A stretch of DNA of 64,000 bases, from assembly GCF_000006565.2 (NCBI RefSeq), contig NC_031475.1:496001-560000 (forward strand), given 5' to 3'. The notes under the pieces were generated by a model that saw only the letters and a program-made list of their open reading frames with translations, was not told the origin of the DNA and did not search any database. Of this stretch, positions 31,823 to 44,921 are shown piece after piece; position 1 is the first letter of the stretch; each line of letters begins with the position of its first letter. This DNA comes from Toxoplasma gondii ME49. Its lineage: Eukaryota > Apicomplexa > Conoidasida > Eucoccidiorida > Sarcocystidae. Made by a program: the position numbers and the translations under genes.

Positions 31823-34800
31823 GAGTTTTTTTCGGCAAGAAAAGGCGCGTTTTGGAGACGCGTTCGGAGTGTTTCGTTTGCTTTCCTTTTCCTTCAAAAC
31901 ACCCTTTTTTTCTGCGGAGTATAGACATCGCACTGAACTGGGTTAGATCTTTCCGTTTTGACTTGGGTTCTTTGACATTGTTCTTTTCAAGAGAAATCCA
32001 CTTGGGTGATCTCAGCGTGGTTTGTGGCCACTGATGAGGCGCACCTTTGCAGCTGCGACCGAAAAGCCGACTCTCCGAGACTAGCTACTTATGTCCTACT
32101 GCCAGAAAAAGTCTGTCCTCGTAGTAAACCACCGCTGTCAAGGATTTCTTTCAAACTCGAAAACCGGCGGGAGGCTGAAAGCGTTCTGGAGAGGTTACAT
32201 GCGTTTCGCAGTCCGTCTAGGATAGAGAAGGCGCCTGCCAGCAACATGCGTTTCCGTGCTTCGTTTGTTGCCATGTTCCCCGGAACTACGCGGGAACAGT
32301 CTCTAAATTGCTCCTCTGCTTTTTCAGAAGGGGTGCCGGCAGAGCAGGCATCTCATCGTTTAACTCCCTCAATATTTTAGACGGGCTTCCACTGATATAT
32401 ACGGCATCTGTTGTTTTCGTGTGAAAATTTCTGTAAAGGTCAGTGGACCACTCTGTGCGTGTATGTACGCTGCATGTAAACTCCATGCACACTTCAGAGC
32501 AGGTCTTTCTCTTACAGGTTGGCTGCTCGTGGAGGGAAACGCGATAAATGCAGGCTACATGCAACTTCCGAGAGCAGGACCGCCGAAGTTCTGATGCTTT
32601 TTGTGCGGCATCTAATTGAAAAACCTTTTCAACTCCACTTGTAACTCGCTTTCTGAAATCCCAGTACCGCATACGGGAAAGAACGGCTCTGAAAGTATCT
32701 GTAGTTGTGTGCGTGTCGCCACAGATTTCCGCGTCGATCTAGAGTCAGACTGTGACGTGGATCACTACCAGCACTGCTGCGACAAAGTTGAGACAAAAAG
32801 CTGTAAGTGGTTCCGAGAGGAGTTTACACAACGCACCTTGCAATTACTTAGAGTAACACAATTTGCTCAGTGTGTAGCGAGAGAGCTACACAAACCCTGA
32901 TTCAAGAACCCCAAGATAGCACGGTCAGTAGCATGACTGAAACGTAACTTAGTAAGGAGAAACCGACCATTATCAACTCCATTGTCGTTAACCTAGACAG
33001 ATCGTCGCAAGTATTCCGGTCAGGCTAAGGAAGGAGCTTAGTAAAGTGAAGGTCATACGACAGATGTGAAAGGCGTGTAGTTCACACTTTCGTACCATTC
33101 GAAGGGAGGGCTGAAAATGGAATTATCCGCATCAAAAGAATGCGTGTTCCCACAAACACTCAAACGGCGGTGCAACAAGCCAGGAAAGACTGAGGGACAC
33201 GAAATTTCGCGGCACTGTCGTCAAGCTAATTTGCGTGTCTGCGCCCGCATATGCAAAGTGTTCACACCTATTCTGCACCATTTACAACTAAAAGAACGAT
33301 GGAGTAGGGAAGCGCGTGCTCCGCTAGCAAGCAAATTTATCGTTTTCAATCTGCTTCTGCACCTGAAGAAAAAAAGCCAAGACTCGTTGCAGACTCACGG
33401 TTGTGCCCCAGTGGAGATACCTTGCCTTCCGGATTCTGTGACTAAGTTCCCACCGGGGAATTCCACCAAGGCATCGGGATGCGAAAAGCGGTCGACTCAA
33501 ATCAATAGCGGCGAAGAAGTGGGACGGAAACCGATAGAGATGGCAAAGCAAACGCAACGGACTCAGGCGAGGCCCCTTACATTTAGTGCCTTCCTGTAGA
33601 AGCAGGCATTGGCTGCGCGAAAGGCAAGAATGAACGTAGACTTCTGCCGAAACCAAATTAATCACTGCAGCAAATGTGAATTAATGAAAAGGAACCGGTT
33701 TCTGTCTGTGTCCCTGCCGGTACGGGCTGCGCAGCTGAGACACCTCAACATGCTAGACGGAGCGTTTTTACCGTCCCCCCAGAATCTGAAGGGAAAGCCA
33801 ACAGCGATGGTCGCGTTTTTGATTGATTCACGTCGAAAACAAGAATCCGCTTCGCGTGTGAACGGTGTCTTTTCAGACTGTGGGACGAAGAATAGTACTC
33901 AGACGCAAGCCAACATCACGAACATCACCCGCACAGCCTTAATTTGAGATACTTAGGACGGAACAACGGACGATCTCACACTGCTAGTGGATGTTTCGTT
34001 CCAACAAGCGATTAGAAGCGGGAAATCTACACGGAAAAGTATATGCACGGGTTCCGTTATGCGTGAAGAATGCCAGAACCTGAAGCACGCAGAAACGGCT
34101 GCGAGCACGCAACCCACTACTACGGAGAATCTCAAATTTTGCTAGTGGTTTCCGCGTACTTTCGACTGTTTAAACGTCTCGGCATGTTGGGGGATTCTGA
34201 CCGTATTGTTGGTATTTCCATTTTGCATTGTTTCTTGAAGCACCCTTACCAACTCCTCGTGGATTCTCTTCTACAGAACTGTTTGGAGCTTCTCTAAATC
34301 GATTCCATGTGACTACAGGTTCCCCACTTCCAGGATTTTGTTTGTTGACTTCTTGGCTAGCATCGTGTTAACCGTCGGACTGTGAAAGTCTGGCCACAGC
34401 TTCTGCGTGGTTCTAGGTTTCTCCCGCACTACTCGCCGCCAGTGGTTCATTGCTTTTTGTGCCTTTTTGTGGGCGGAGCTCTGCGTTCAGAACGGAGATG
34501 ATCCCCCACTCGTTACGACGGCAAAGCTCAGATATTAGTATGATCAGTAACATCGTAGTAGCGCTGGGCGTCCCTCGAGACAAGATTGTTTACATGCTCC
34601 GATGTGTTTCGGGAAGAAACGTGTAAGAGTTGCTCCATAAAATACTTATTTGGATTTTCGCTGCGGAATCTCTCCCTCTTCCGTCCTTGCAGAGTTGGAA
34701 GGAAAATCAGTTTATCGGTAAAGCGAAGCTTCACAACACACGCAGAACAGGGCAAGCCTTTTATCAGTGTCGCGTAGGTGACCACCGACACCAGCATGTA

Positions 34801-35918
34801 GACGGCAAACCCCTCTTTCAGGAACGCACTGGGGCAGGTGCGGCACGTTGTCTACAAATCACCGTTCCTTTCTGTATCAGACTTCCTCAAACCCTGACAA
34901 CAGGAGACGCGGAACTTATTACGGGATGACAAAAACACGGCGGGTTTCGAGTTTCATACCACTCGAATCAGGTGGTGCGCATCGGTGTTTCTCGAGACAC
35001 GCGCATTGCATGCGGTCTGATCCAAACACAGAGAGAGGCTTTGGTTTTTTTGCTCCGGCGCCAAGACAAAAAACCACAGGGGTCTGGTCCGCCCCTTGAG
35101 CCGGGAGACTGTCGCCTGCCGTGGTCCCTCATATTCTTTCCCAAAGCTTCTGTGGACGTGCTTGAAGGTGCACATGTTTGTTTTGAGATACCTTGGATTT
35201 CTGCGTTTTTGGAGACACCGGCAAGATATATTGGGAGGGGCACGTGGGCTGTGCCTCGAAGCGCGGCGGGAAGGGGCCCGGGGGCGCTTTTGCCTCGCCG
35301 TTTTCTCGTATTGTCTCGGACTTCTGCCGCACCCTTTGTGCCCGTGCGATCCAGTTTCAAATTTCACTTCTGAAACTCGTCTCCGCAAAGTTCCACTAGT
35401 GTTCTACCGCGGCTCCGCAACCGGCGACGCTAGAGGCGGCAGAGGCAGCTGTCCCTGCACCGGACGCCACTCATCAAGACATGCGACCCTCGCAGACCGC
35501 GGGAGCTCGAGGTTCTCCGCGTGTTTTGGGCAGCGTTGCTGCTCTGAACAAAGACTCTTCGTTGTGTAAATTTCTTTTTTGGTACGGAAACGCAAACTGG
35601 AGAATTGGCTTACCGCTGGTTTCACCACAGAGTCGCCGTCCTTTGCGGTGCTCGCCGGCGGCGCGGAAACTCATGTGCAAAAAACGCAGCTCGACGAGGG
35701 GACCTGGAGGCGGAGCGACGGAGAACGCCGGTCGACCTTAGTCCTCCAGTTTTTTGCGTTTCGCCACTGATTTCGCCGGAGAGATCTCTGTAAAAGGTCG
35801 GCTGTGGGATCGGCCGACGCGCAGTTGCCTTGGAAAATGCACGCGTCCCCTACTGTACATACGCCTCAGTCAAGACCATGCGTCACGTGTCGCCGATCTG
35901 TCTCGCCTAACTTTCACC
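31823..35918. other. Spacer between UBC2 and NHE
   Basis: About 4.1 kb with no gene I can support. The part from 32300 to 34900 is visibly less GC-rich. Short frames occur on both strands without domains. It presumably holds the UBC2 3' UTR and the NHE promoter and 5' UTR. Confidence 0.5.
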
Positions 35919-38900
35919 ATGGCACCTTTTTTTCCTCTTCTTTCCAGCGGACCGCGGGAGGACTCGGTTTTGTTCAAACATTTGCGTCCGTCTCTTTCAT
36001 CTTGCCTCCTACTCGTGAGTCTCTACGCCTTCGTTGCCCATCTTCTCCCCTTTTTTCCGGCTGCCCCTCTGGCGTCGCCTCTGCTGCCTGCGGTTCTTTC
36101 CGCGTCCGCCTCCGGCAACGTCGCTGGCCAGTGGACCGGCTTGTTCAACGTTCCGTCTCTTTTCTCGAACGGAAACTCCACGCTGCACTTTTCCAGAGAC
36201 GCTTCTGGGGTAACTGACAGGTCCGACCCACCGCCTGCCTCTGCCGTCCAGCAGCCTTCCTTGCCCCCACCTGGCGTAGCACCCCCGGCAGGCGCCCCCC
36301 GCGTTTCCGCAGACATTTCTGCGACGACTGAAGCATCAGCAGGTTCCAACGAGGCGGACGCCTTGCCGGCTTCTCCCAGTTCTCCTTCCTCGCCAGCTTC
36401 AGCAGCGCCTTCGCTCTCGACCCAAGATGAGGCGGACGAAAAGAAAGAAGACAAGGCGACCCCCTCCAGACTGGCGACGGCAGCTCCTCCGACGGCCGCC
36501 GAGGGCCTGGCAGCCTCGTTCACCAACGTCAACATGCTGTTGCTCGCGCTCTGCCTTCTCTGCTGCTTCACTCTCGGGTACTTCATCCACATGAATGTCA
36601 TTCCCCACCTCCCAGACTCTGCTGCCGCCATGCTTACCGGCGTCCTCTTCGGGCTCCTCGCCCGGCTCTTCGGCCCATCCCCGTCGGAAAACTCGTTCCT
36701 CCACTTTGACCCTCAGTTCTTCTACTTCGTGCTTCTGCCTCCCATCGTCTTGGAGGCCGGCTTCTGTCTAAACAAAGCTGCGTTTCTGTACAACCTCGGC
36801 GCCATCCTTCTTCTCTCCATCCTCGGTAAGCGATGGTTTTCAGTGAAGGCGACGACAGTGAGAGAAACAGCACCAGATAGTTCGGCTCAGTACGTATGTC
36901 GACGCAGACGAAGAGCGTGAGATAAACAGCCAGAGATAGATGCAGACAGTTAGAAACATTGCCTTCTTCTTTCTTCCCCCTCTCGCTTGTCGACTCTGCA
37001 AGCGAATCACCGTTTTCTCGTCAACATGTAAGGTGCACAACTATTTCCACATGCCCTCCCCAGAACTCTTTCGCTGGTGCCTTCCCGCGTCTTAACCCAC
37101 CTGACTGTCTCTATTTATATTCGTTTTGGACTTAGATTCCTTTTTTTATTTGCTTTCAAATGTAGTCGCCTATTGCTTTTATTTATTTCTTTTTGTCTGA
37201 GTCTCTCCACAAATGCCGACTGCTGTGTCGGTTTCCGTCGCTCTCCACTTCTTTCTCAATCTTGCGGTTTCCGCCTCTGTCTCTTCATCTCTCTCCTGGT
37301 GCACGACTGCTTCGTCAGATAGACTGTGTCTCTCTGCGTTGCCGTTGGCGCGGGCTTCTTCTCCCTTTGCTGTTTTCTCCCTCATTCATGTGGGCACAGC
37401 CTACGCGCCTCTCCTTCGCTTCCGCAGGCACACTGCTGTCGACTGTGGTGGTGGCACAAATTACTTTTTCGACTGCCCACATCTCCGGCTTGGAGGGCCC
37501 GGCGCATGAAATTCGAGGCTTCTCGTGGGCGTTTGCCTCCTTGATCAGTGCCACCGACACGGTCGCGACGCTCAGCATCATTGGAAGTCCTAAATTTCGG
37601 CTGGGGAAGAAGGGCGTGGACCTCTACAGCATCTTGATGGGGGAGAGCGTTCTGAACGACGCAGTGTCCATAGCGCTTACTCGCAGCGTTCTGAAACTCT
37701 TCTTCACCTCCGACGCGGCTGTCGCCCAGAGGGTCTCTGGCATCGATGTACGCGGAAAAGTGGCCGCGAAAAGAGATTTCACTCTGAAAAAACGAGTCCC
37801 AGGAATCTCCACAAATCCCCGTGCAATGAGAGTCTCTGTGCAGAAAACATCTGCGTCCACATAGATGTCCAGTACTTGTTTGTTAAGGTGGACTGTGCAC
37901 ATCAAGGATTCACCTGTCAACTCGAAAAGGTTTCTGTGTGTAGGCGGGATGCTGGACTTGCATAAAAAACACGGAGACATAATACGCCCAAACCCGTGCA
38001 CGAACATCGTTGAAAAAAGGTGCAGCCGTTCAACCACATAAATGTATCCATGCTTACACAGAGAGAGAGAGTGATGGATCTGTATGTACAACGCATGCAG
38101 ACTTACCTTAAAATACTTACAGACACGGGCACACATGGACACCCTGTCTCCGTCTCTCTCTGGGATTGGGCGGGGGGGGGAGTGGGAACTCCATATTGAG
38201 GTTTTTTGTGTTTGCAATTTCGTGACGAATTTGTGCATTTGGAGAAGGCGCTGTTCGTTCAGGTGATCGCGGACTTTGTGGCTGTCGTCGTCGGAAGTCT
38301 CGTTGTTGGCCTCGGCATGGGTGGCCTTTGCTGTTTTTGCTTCCGTCACTCTCAGCTGAAAAAGTAGGTTTTATGTGAATGAAGTCGGCGTTTCTGTCAA
38401 AGCCAAATGCGGGAATCTCCCGTTCTCCCTCGCGACCTCCGCCTCTCTCAGCTCCTCAAGCTCTCTCTGTGAACAGGTCGCTGGGCCTCTGCAAAGCGTT
38501 CTTCTTCTCCTCTATTCTTCTCGTGTGCCTTTCTTTGGTATGCGATCACCTTCTTTTCAAGGTATTGATCTTTGTAGATCTTGGTTGTTTTCTCCGTTTC
38601 TCCCTTTTTTAGGCTTCCGGAGTACGAGGTGGCGATCACGCTGCTGACGGCCTACATGGCGTTCGGCGTCTCCGAGTGGCTTGGCTTCTCAGGCGTCGTT
38701 GCGCTGTTCTTCTGCGGAGTGATGCTTGGACACTTCAACGTGTAGGCGTCCCCTTTTTGTCAGCAGACGTCTTCTTGAAGAGATAAAATAAGTCTTTCGC
38801 TGGTGTCAAACAGAATGCCCTGAAAATGTGCCGGAATATTCGATCCCTAGCAAGCGTTTTCTGAAAAATTGAAGGAAGCGAGTGTTTCTAAACACACCAA

Positions 38901-41900
38901 AAACTAGTCTTGAAAAAGAATATTTCCCTCCATCTGAAAAAGGCCTCGGTGTCGTGCGAGAGAAAGTCACGGGAAAGGAAAATCCTTCCTCGGTTAATGA
39001 ATCGTAAAAGTGGACTTTCGTGTGGCGGTGATATGACAACAAAGACATCCCAGGGCTCTTGTGCTGATACGCGTAGCGGGCTGGAAAGTTATTTCCACCC
39101 AAGTGCATATATCCATATATATATATATATATATAAATATATCGATTCAGATGATCCAGAAACGTAGAAGTTCAGAATTGTATAAGAAAAACATACACAT
39201 GCATACGTGCACATTTATACATCAATATGCATTCGTATGTATTTATCTGTATACACCGGCATAATAGATTTGTTTGTGTCTATGCATGTAGATATATTTC
39301 ATATACATATGTATATTGATGAAAGGAATTTCGTGCTTTGAGATGGGGAGTCAATGCTGCTGAGCACCTTGTCTGTGTTAAGGGAATTCCTCTTTTGTTT
39401 TATTTTCGTGGTCTCTGACGTTTCGGCAGACACAATCTCTCAAAGAAATCGAGATACTCGATCGACACTGTCTTCAAGACCATTGCGCTGATAAGCGAAA
39501 AAATTGTCTTTGCATATCTTGGCGTCGTTGCCGCCGTAGGCGTCGGTAAGTCGAAAAAAGCAGAAACCGTTTTGACGTCATTATGGATATTCACCTCCTC
39601 TCAGAGCTCTTCCCGTGACATTTCGCGTTTATCGTTTTTCATTGAAATCCATCTGTGTCTATTTATATCTATCCCTCTCTGTCTCTCTCTTTGTATCAAA
39701 GTGCTTTTGTCTATCTCAATCCGTATTCATCCCTATGTCTGGCTATATCTCCACCTCGCTTTCCACAGTCATCTCTGCGCGCGGTCTTACTTTTGACGCC
39801 CGGTGGATGTACACCTGACACCGAACAGACACGTTTTTCTCCTGTGTTTCGTCTGTAGGCATGCGTTTCATCTCCATATTCAGTGCCCTGGATACTTTTT
39901 CGTGTCTTCCTTCTTCTTCCCCTCGCTCACTTGTTTTCTGAGCGGCTTTCTTTCTCTCTTCAATTTGCTTCCTTTGACGCTTTCTTCGTTTTCTTTCTCT
40001 TTTCCAATTGCTTTCCTTGATGCTTTCCTCGCTTTCCTTCTGTCTCTTGGTGTGTTCTCGAAGATCTGCCCTGCTTCACTAACAGAACGGAACCGCGTGG
40101 GTTTCTGCAGGTGAAAGAACTTTCAACATTTTCTTCGTCCTCATCTCCCTCGGCGCATGCGCAGTCAGTCGCGTCGCCTGCGTCTTCCCTCTCTGCTTCG
40201 TCAGCAACAAGTCCGTTTTCACGAATCGACACCTCACGTTTCCTATCAGATTTCGATCGGTCGCTGTCTTCCCGCTTCCAGTGTCTTTCCATCGACACAG
40301 ACATGTTTGCTTCTGTAAACTCACCTTCATGCGCGCGGCTCATCGTTAAATTCTGGTGCACACAGAGTTGTATACATTTACATATGTGTCAAAGTATAGT
40401 ACATATATATATATATGTATACGTAGATAAATATATGTATATATGTATATATGTTCGTGTATAGACAATATGTTCGTGTATAGACACAAAATGACATTCG
40501 TGATACAGTTGTATGTACATACTTATATTTATTGATACAGATACGTACGTAGTGAAACACATCCACCGATACCTTTATCTATAGGTATACATATATGAAT
40601 ACACACATGCCTTCATGGGTGTATCTTTGCGCATCTACTTGTTTAGATAGATGTGCATGCAGCGGCAAATATGTGTTGACCTCACTTCAATTGTACGTGG
40701 AGCGAAGCTGTCTTCTCACGCGTCTGCGGCTCTCGACTCAGAAAAGAATTTCGGAAATCCAAGCACAGTGAAAACACCTCTGTGTGCCTGATGCGGAGAC
40801 GCGTTTCTCTGTCTTTGCATTTCTTTTGCAGATTCAGGCAAGAGGAAGAGAGAATCGACTGCGGCCAACAAGTCCTGATGTGGCTAGCTGGCTTGCGCGG
40901 CGCCGTCGCTTTCGCACTCGCCATGACAATTCCCTGCAGCCACGACATGTGGCGTGCCGTTTGCAGACACAACAAAGTAATGTTCAAATTCAGACTCCTG
41001 GAAAAAGGGAAAACGATTTTTTCGCTTCCCTTCGTCGGTAGCCTCTCTCTTCCTTTGCATGCCCACGCTTCTTACTCATCTCGACGCACATCTACACCTA
41101 TTTATATATATGTATATGTGTACGCGTATGATGAGTTTTATTGCTTCTCGTTTTTCTCTTCTCTTTCGAATCACGCGTCGCGGCTCTCTTCCACTGCCTC
41201 TCGAGTTCGGCTGTAAGTACACCCGAAAGCGTCCCCATCCAGGACCGGTGGTTCGCTGGCCTTTGCGTCTTCCACGTGTCTGTGCCGCATCAATGACGGT
41301 GAACCGTTTTCGATTCACCTCGCAACGTAGAGTACTGAGCCGCCTTACGTCTAAACTTTACCCTGGACACCCAGCTCACACGGTCGCCCTCTTGTGGACG
41401 CGTACGAAGGAGACGAGCTGGTTTGGGTGCGCTTGCAGATGATTGGTCGGCGTGAGTCTCCGTCTGTTTCGCGTTCTTCTCTGTTCTGGGGCACTTCGAA
41501 CTGTGAAACTCGCTTCTTTTTTCAGGATCTGGTGGTGACGACGACGCTGGTCTTGGTGGCGATAACGACTCTGGGAGTCGGTTCGATCCTCGAGTACTCT
41601 GCCCTGAAGTTGGGTGCAGTCTTGCCGCGTCGCGACAACGCCGAGGGGTCTGCGGCTTTGCTGCTGCATTCCCCTTCGGGAGACGGGCGCCTCCGCGCTC
41701 GCTCCAGCGAGGAAGGCCCAGAAGAGAGGAGACTGAGAACTCGAGAGACTTCAGAGACCTCTGCAGCTCCTCCATGCCGCGCGTCCACCTCAGGCGCCGC
41801 AGACGTTGTCTCCGAGCTCGCGAGCGCGCCTGCGGCAGCCGGCAGAGAAGACGAAGGAACAGAGCACGAAGGCCGGCAACCACGAGGAGAAGGAAGACTC

Positions 41901-42096
41901 GACACACAGACAGAAGAGCACGACTCCTACGCACTCCAGTGGCATGCGCACCAGTGGGAGAGAGAGAGAGACTTCAGATCTCAGGTTGAGCGCCGCCCCC
42001 GTGTCCCTGATACTGGCCTCTCCAGAGGTACACAGAGAGACTCATACACCCGCAGACGAATCCCAAAATGCCGCCGAGCTTGGGGTGTACCGACGC

Positions 42097-42132
<36 letters not shown>

Positions 42133-42921
42133 GTGCGAACATCCGTGCATGCATCTCTCTATTCAAGCCCATCTCTCTACAGACTCCCTTCACGTTCGCT
42201 TATTAGTATCCGTCTTTCTCTCTACCTATCTACATGTCTCTCTCTATATATCTCTCTAGGTGAGGTGACATCAGCGAATGAGTGCGGACTTTGTCGTTCG
42301 TCTGTTCAAATTCTGGATTTTCAGAAGAATTCGACGAACGCGGGCGTCCTGTGAGTGCATGCGTTCGTTTTCTTTACCGACTCGACCGGGAATATCTTCA
42401 GGTGCGTCGCCCGGAGGCACATCGAGCAGATAAGATTCCTTTAGAAAAAGTCTCCACGAAAGGTGTGCAGTTTTAATTCCCTATCAGTTCTTCCATTAGT
42501 CAACAGTGAGAACAATCAGGCGTCTTTCAGAGCTGGAAAGAAGAGAGAGAAAAGAGAGCAGAGAAGAGAGAGAAGAGACAAGCACACTGACTGCTCTCGA
42601 AAAAAAACTCATTCTTTTTGCTCTGGTTTTTTCATCTTGCGATTTCTTCTTTTTTCTCGCTGTCATATCTTCTCATTTTTGTTCCATTTTTCTCGCTATT
42701 TGTTCGTTTTCTCCATTTCTTTTGCATTTTCTCTTTTATTTGTTTTGTGGCTGAAGCGCTGGCTCGGAAGCGGCGAGGAGAGCGACGTATCCGAGGAATT
42801 TGATTTCGCAGAGTCGCGCGCCCGGCGGCATGCGTGCACTCCATTCGTCGCGTCTGGACACCATAGAGACGCCGAACTGGCAGAATCGAGCTTCTTCTCG
42901 AAAGGCTCACAAGCGCCTTGA
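35919..42921 (+). CDS. Na+/H+ exchanger, CPA1/NHE family
   Basis: Ten inferred exons (35919-36825, 37428-37747, 38263-38363, 38613-38741, 39430-39545, 40111-40210, 40832-40976, 41526-42027, 42325-42401, 42757-42921) give about 853 residues. The start is ACCATGG. A hydrophobic N-terminus (residues about 24-60) and a Pro/Ala/Ser-rich stretch precede the membrane domain from about residue 200. NHE hallmarks are LLPPIVLEAGFCL, SATDTVATL, GESVLNDAVSIAL (N379-D380), WLGFSGVVALFFCGVMLGH and WLAGLRGAVAFALAMTIP. The exchanger trades Na+ or K+ for protons across plasma or endosomal membranes. The C-terminal tail is charged and carries an RFLYRLDREYLQ block like the post-membrane motif of endosomal NHEs. 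Toxoplasma has several NHE paralogues and I cannot say which this is. The last exon uses a weak AAG acceptor and is tentative; without it the protein would end soon after residue 799. Confidence 0.88.
39800..39817. repeat. Dispersed palindrome copy in an NHE intron
   Basis: CCGGTGGATGTACACCTG has the family core with one substitution (GGTGGATGTACACC). It lies in the intron between NHE exons 5 and 6. A weaker copy sits at 41208-41227, in the intron before exon 8. Confidence 0.6.
42099..42131. repeat. TA microsatellite in an NHE intron
   Basis: An uninterrupted TA run directly after NHE exon 8 and its intron start. Other TA tracts of this gene region are at about 39115-39142 and 40403-40455. 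Confidence 0.85.
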
Positions 42922-42997
42922 AATCAGAACAGAGAGTCTCTCCGTGAAAAGTCGAAAAGCCACATCAATGTTGATCTACATCTATTCACACCAAACG

Positions 42998-43029
<32 letters not shown>

Positions 43030-44093
43030 CATATATGAGCATATATCTCTATGGGTAAAAGTTTGCGTATTTGAGTGTACGGAAGGCGATGTGCTTCTTC
43101 GTGTTTTCGCGAGTTCCCTCCGTCTCCTTCGCACATCGTTCTGTACATCCACCTTTCTAGACCCATCCTACAAATCGTGTATGTATGCATGCATAAGTAT
43201 TATCCATATACATATGTGTACAAACAGACATGTATTTGAAGGACGTTTTTGAAGTTGTCTGCTGCTTTCGAGTTCGCAGTTAGAGATACGCGGATTTAAC
43301 GCGATCACGCGGCTTTCTAGGAGCATGCCTGTCGCTGTTTCTGTCCGTTTTTCTGGTAAACGGAGGACTGCCGCCCCGGCGTCGTCGAGCCTCTGTGCAT
43401 GAGGGGTATCTGCTCTCCACTCGCATTCACCCTCACAGAGAAACCGAGCGTGAGGCCTGCGTTTTTTATCTTAAATGTACACCACCAAGAGTTGTGAGTG
43501 TCTCCACCGAACTCCGTAGGTATAGGCATATGCGTGAACTTGAGTGCATTTTTAGATCGACGGTCATGAATTTAAATTTACTTTGTATATAAATCTATAT
43601 CTTTGTATATATATATATATATGTATATACAGTATGCATATCTGTAGTTGTATATATATGTATATATATATATATATATATATGTTTACGAATGTGTATG
43701 TGAGATTCCGCGTTTCGGTTCTCCGTGAGTCCAAGCATGTGAACTGGAGCATTGTCCCTTGTTACTTTTTTCCGTCCATCCGACCAAGAAATGGACTTGC
43801 CTCGCAGCTGCTGGCGCGAGCACAAACATCTCTCAACGCCGTTTCGACTTTCCGGCGATCGACTACTTTTATTCGAGTTTTTCCTTTTTCTCTCGCCTTC
43901 TCTCCGAAAACACACGCCTCGAAGCATCGCGGGGAAAATCGAGCGGGAGGCCCACATGCTTCACAAGACCTCCCAGCGCATGCAGAGGGGAATCCACGAC
44001 ATCACGCTTCCTTATCTCTGCATGCGCGACACGCAAGAACTCGACTGCCGTGGTTTTGAACGCATGAACAGGAGAGGCGTCTTCTCGCAGCGG
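42922..44093. other. Convergent 3' spacer between NHE and UCHL3
   Basis: It holds both 3' UTRs. Multiple TA/TATG microsatellites occupy 43000-43040 and 43585-43690. No coding exon is supported. Confidence 0.5.
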
Positions 44094-44878
44094 CTACGCG
44101 GCCTTGGCGTCGCCGACGGCGATGACTTGGAAGCGGAGCTCTCCTGGGCATTTTTCGACGAATTCTTTTTGGATGACGTTCAGAGTCATTTTCAAAAGAC
44201 GCTGGTTTCTCGCGGCGTCCTCGAGAGTCGCTCCACCTTCGACCGAGCCGTGGTCGACGGGAGTGGCGCGTCTGCCGTCTAACTCCACCAAATGTCCCTC
44301 GTGAAAGACGAAAGCCACAAAGTGCGTGTCGACGTCGCTCTCGCGTGGAGGTACAGCCGACTGCCCCTGCTGCTCGAAACTCTTGTGTGCAGAGGCGAGG
44401 GATCGATCTGTCTCGAGAACCTTTGCTCGTTGCTCGGGGGAGAGATCTGCAGTCTCCTCTGGAAAAAGAAGTCCCACAAACACGCAACAGCTCGAAACAG
44501 AACCGGATCAAACGTCGACGCTCGCTGCGAGTCTTCTCACGTGAAGCAGCAAACATGCAGGCACAACTCCACACTTGCAAAGAACAAAACACATATTCTC
44601 TCTCTCTCTGTATATATATATATATATGTAAATTTAAAGATGCATATGTTTATGTGTATGTTTGTGAATGCATTATGTGGAGGGAAAACTGCGGAGCTAT
44701 TTATGGAGAAGTAGACATGCTCAGAATGACAGAGGAATTGACAGGAACGACCGTTGAGACCTCTCTTTAGCTCATCGCACTCCGAGTCAACACACATCAC
44801 ATGCATCAGTATATCTATATATCTATAAAGTGCATCCTCGAGCCTAATAAGCCGCTTGGGCACTCAGTCCACATGCGG

Positions 44879-44921
<43 letters not shown>

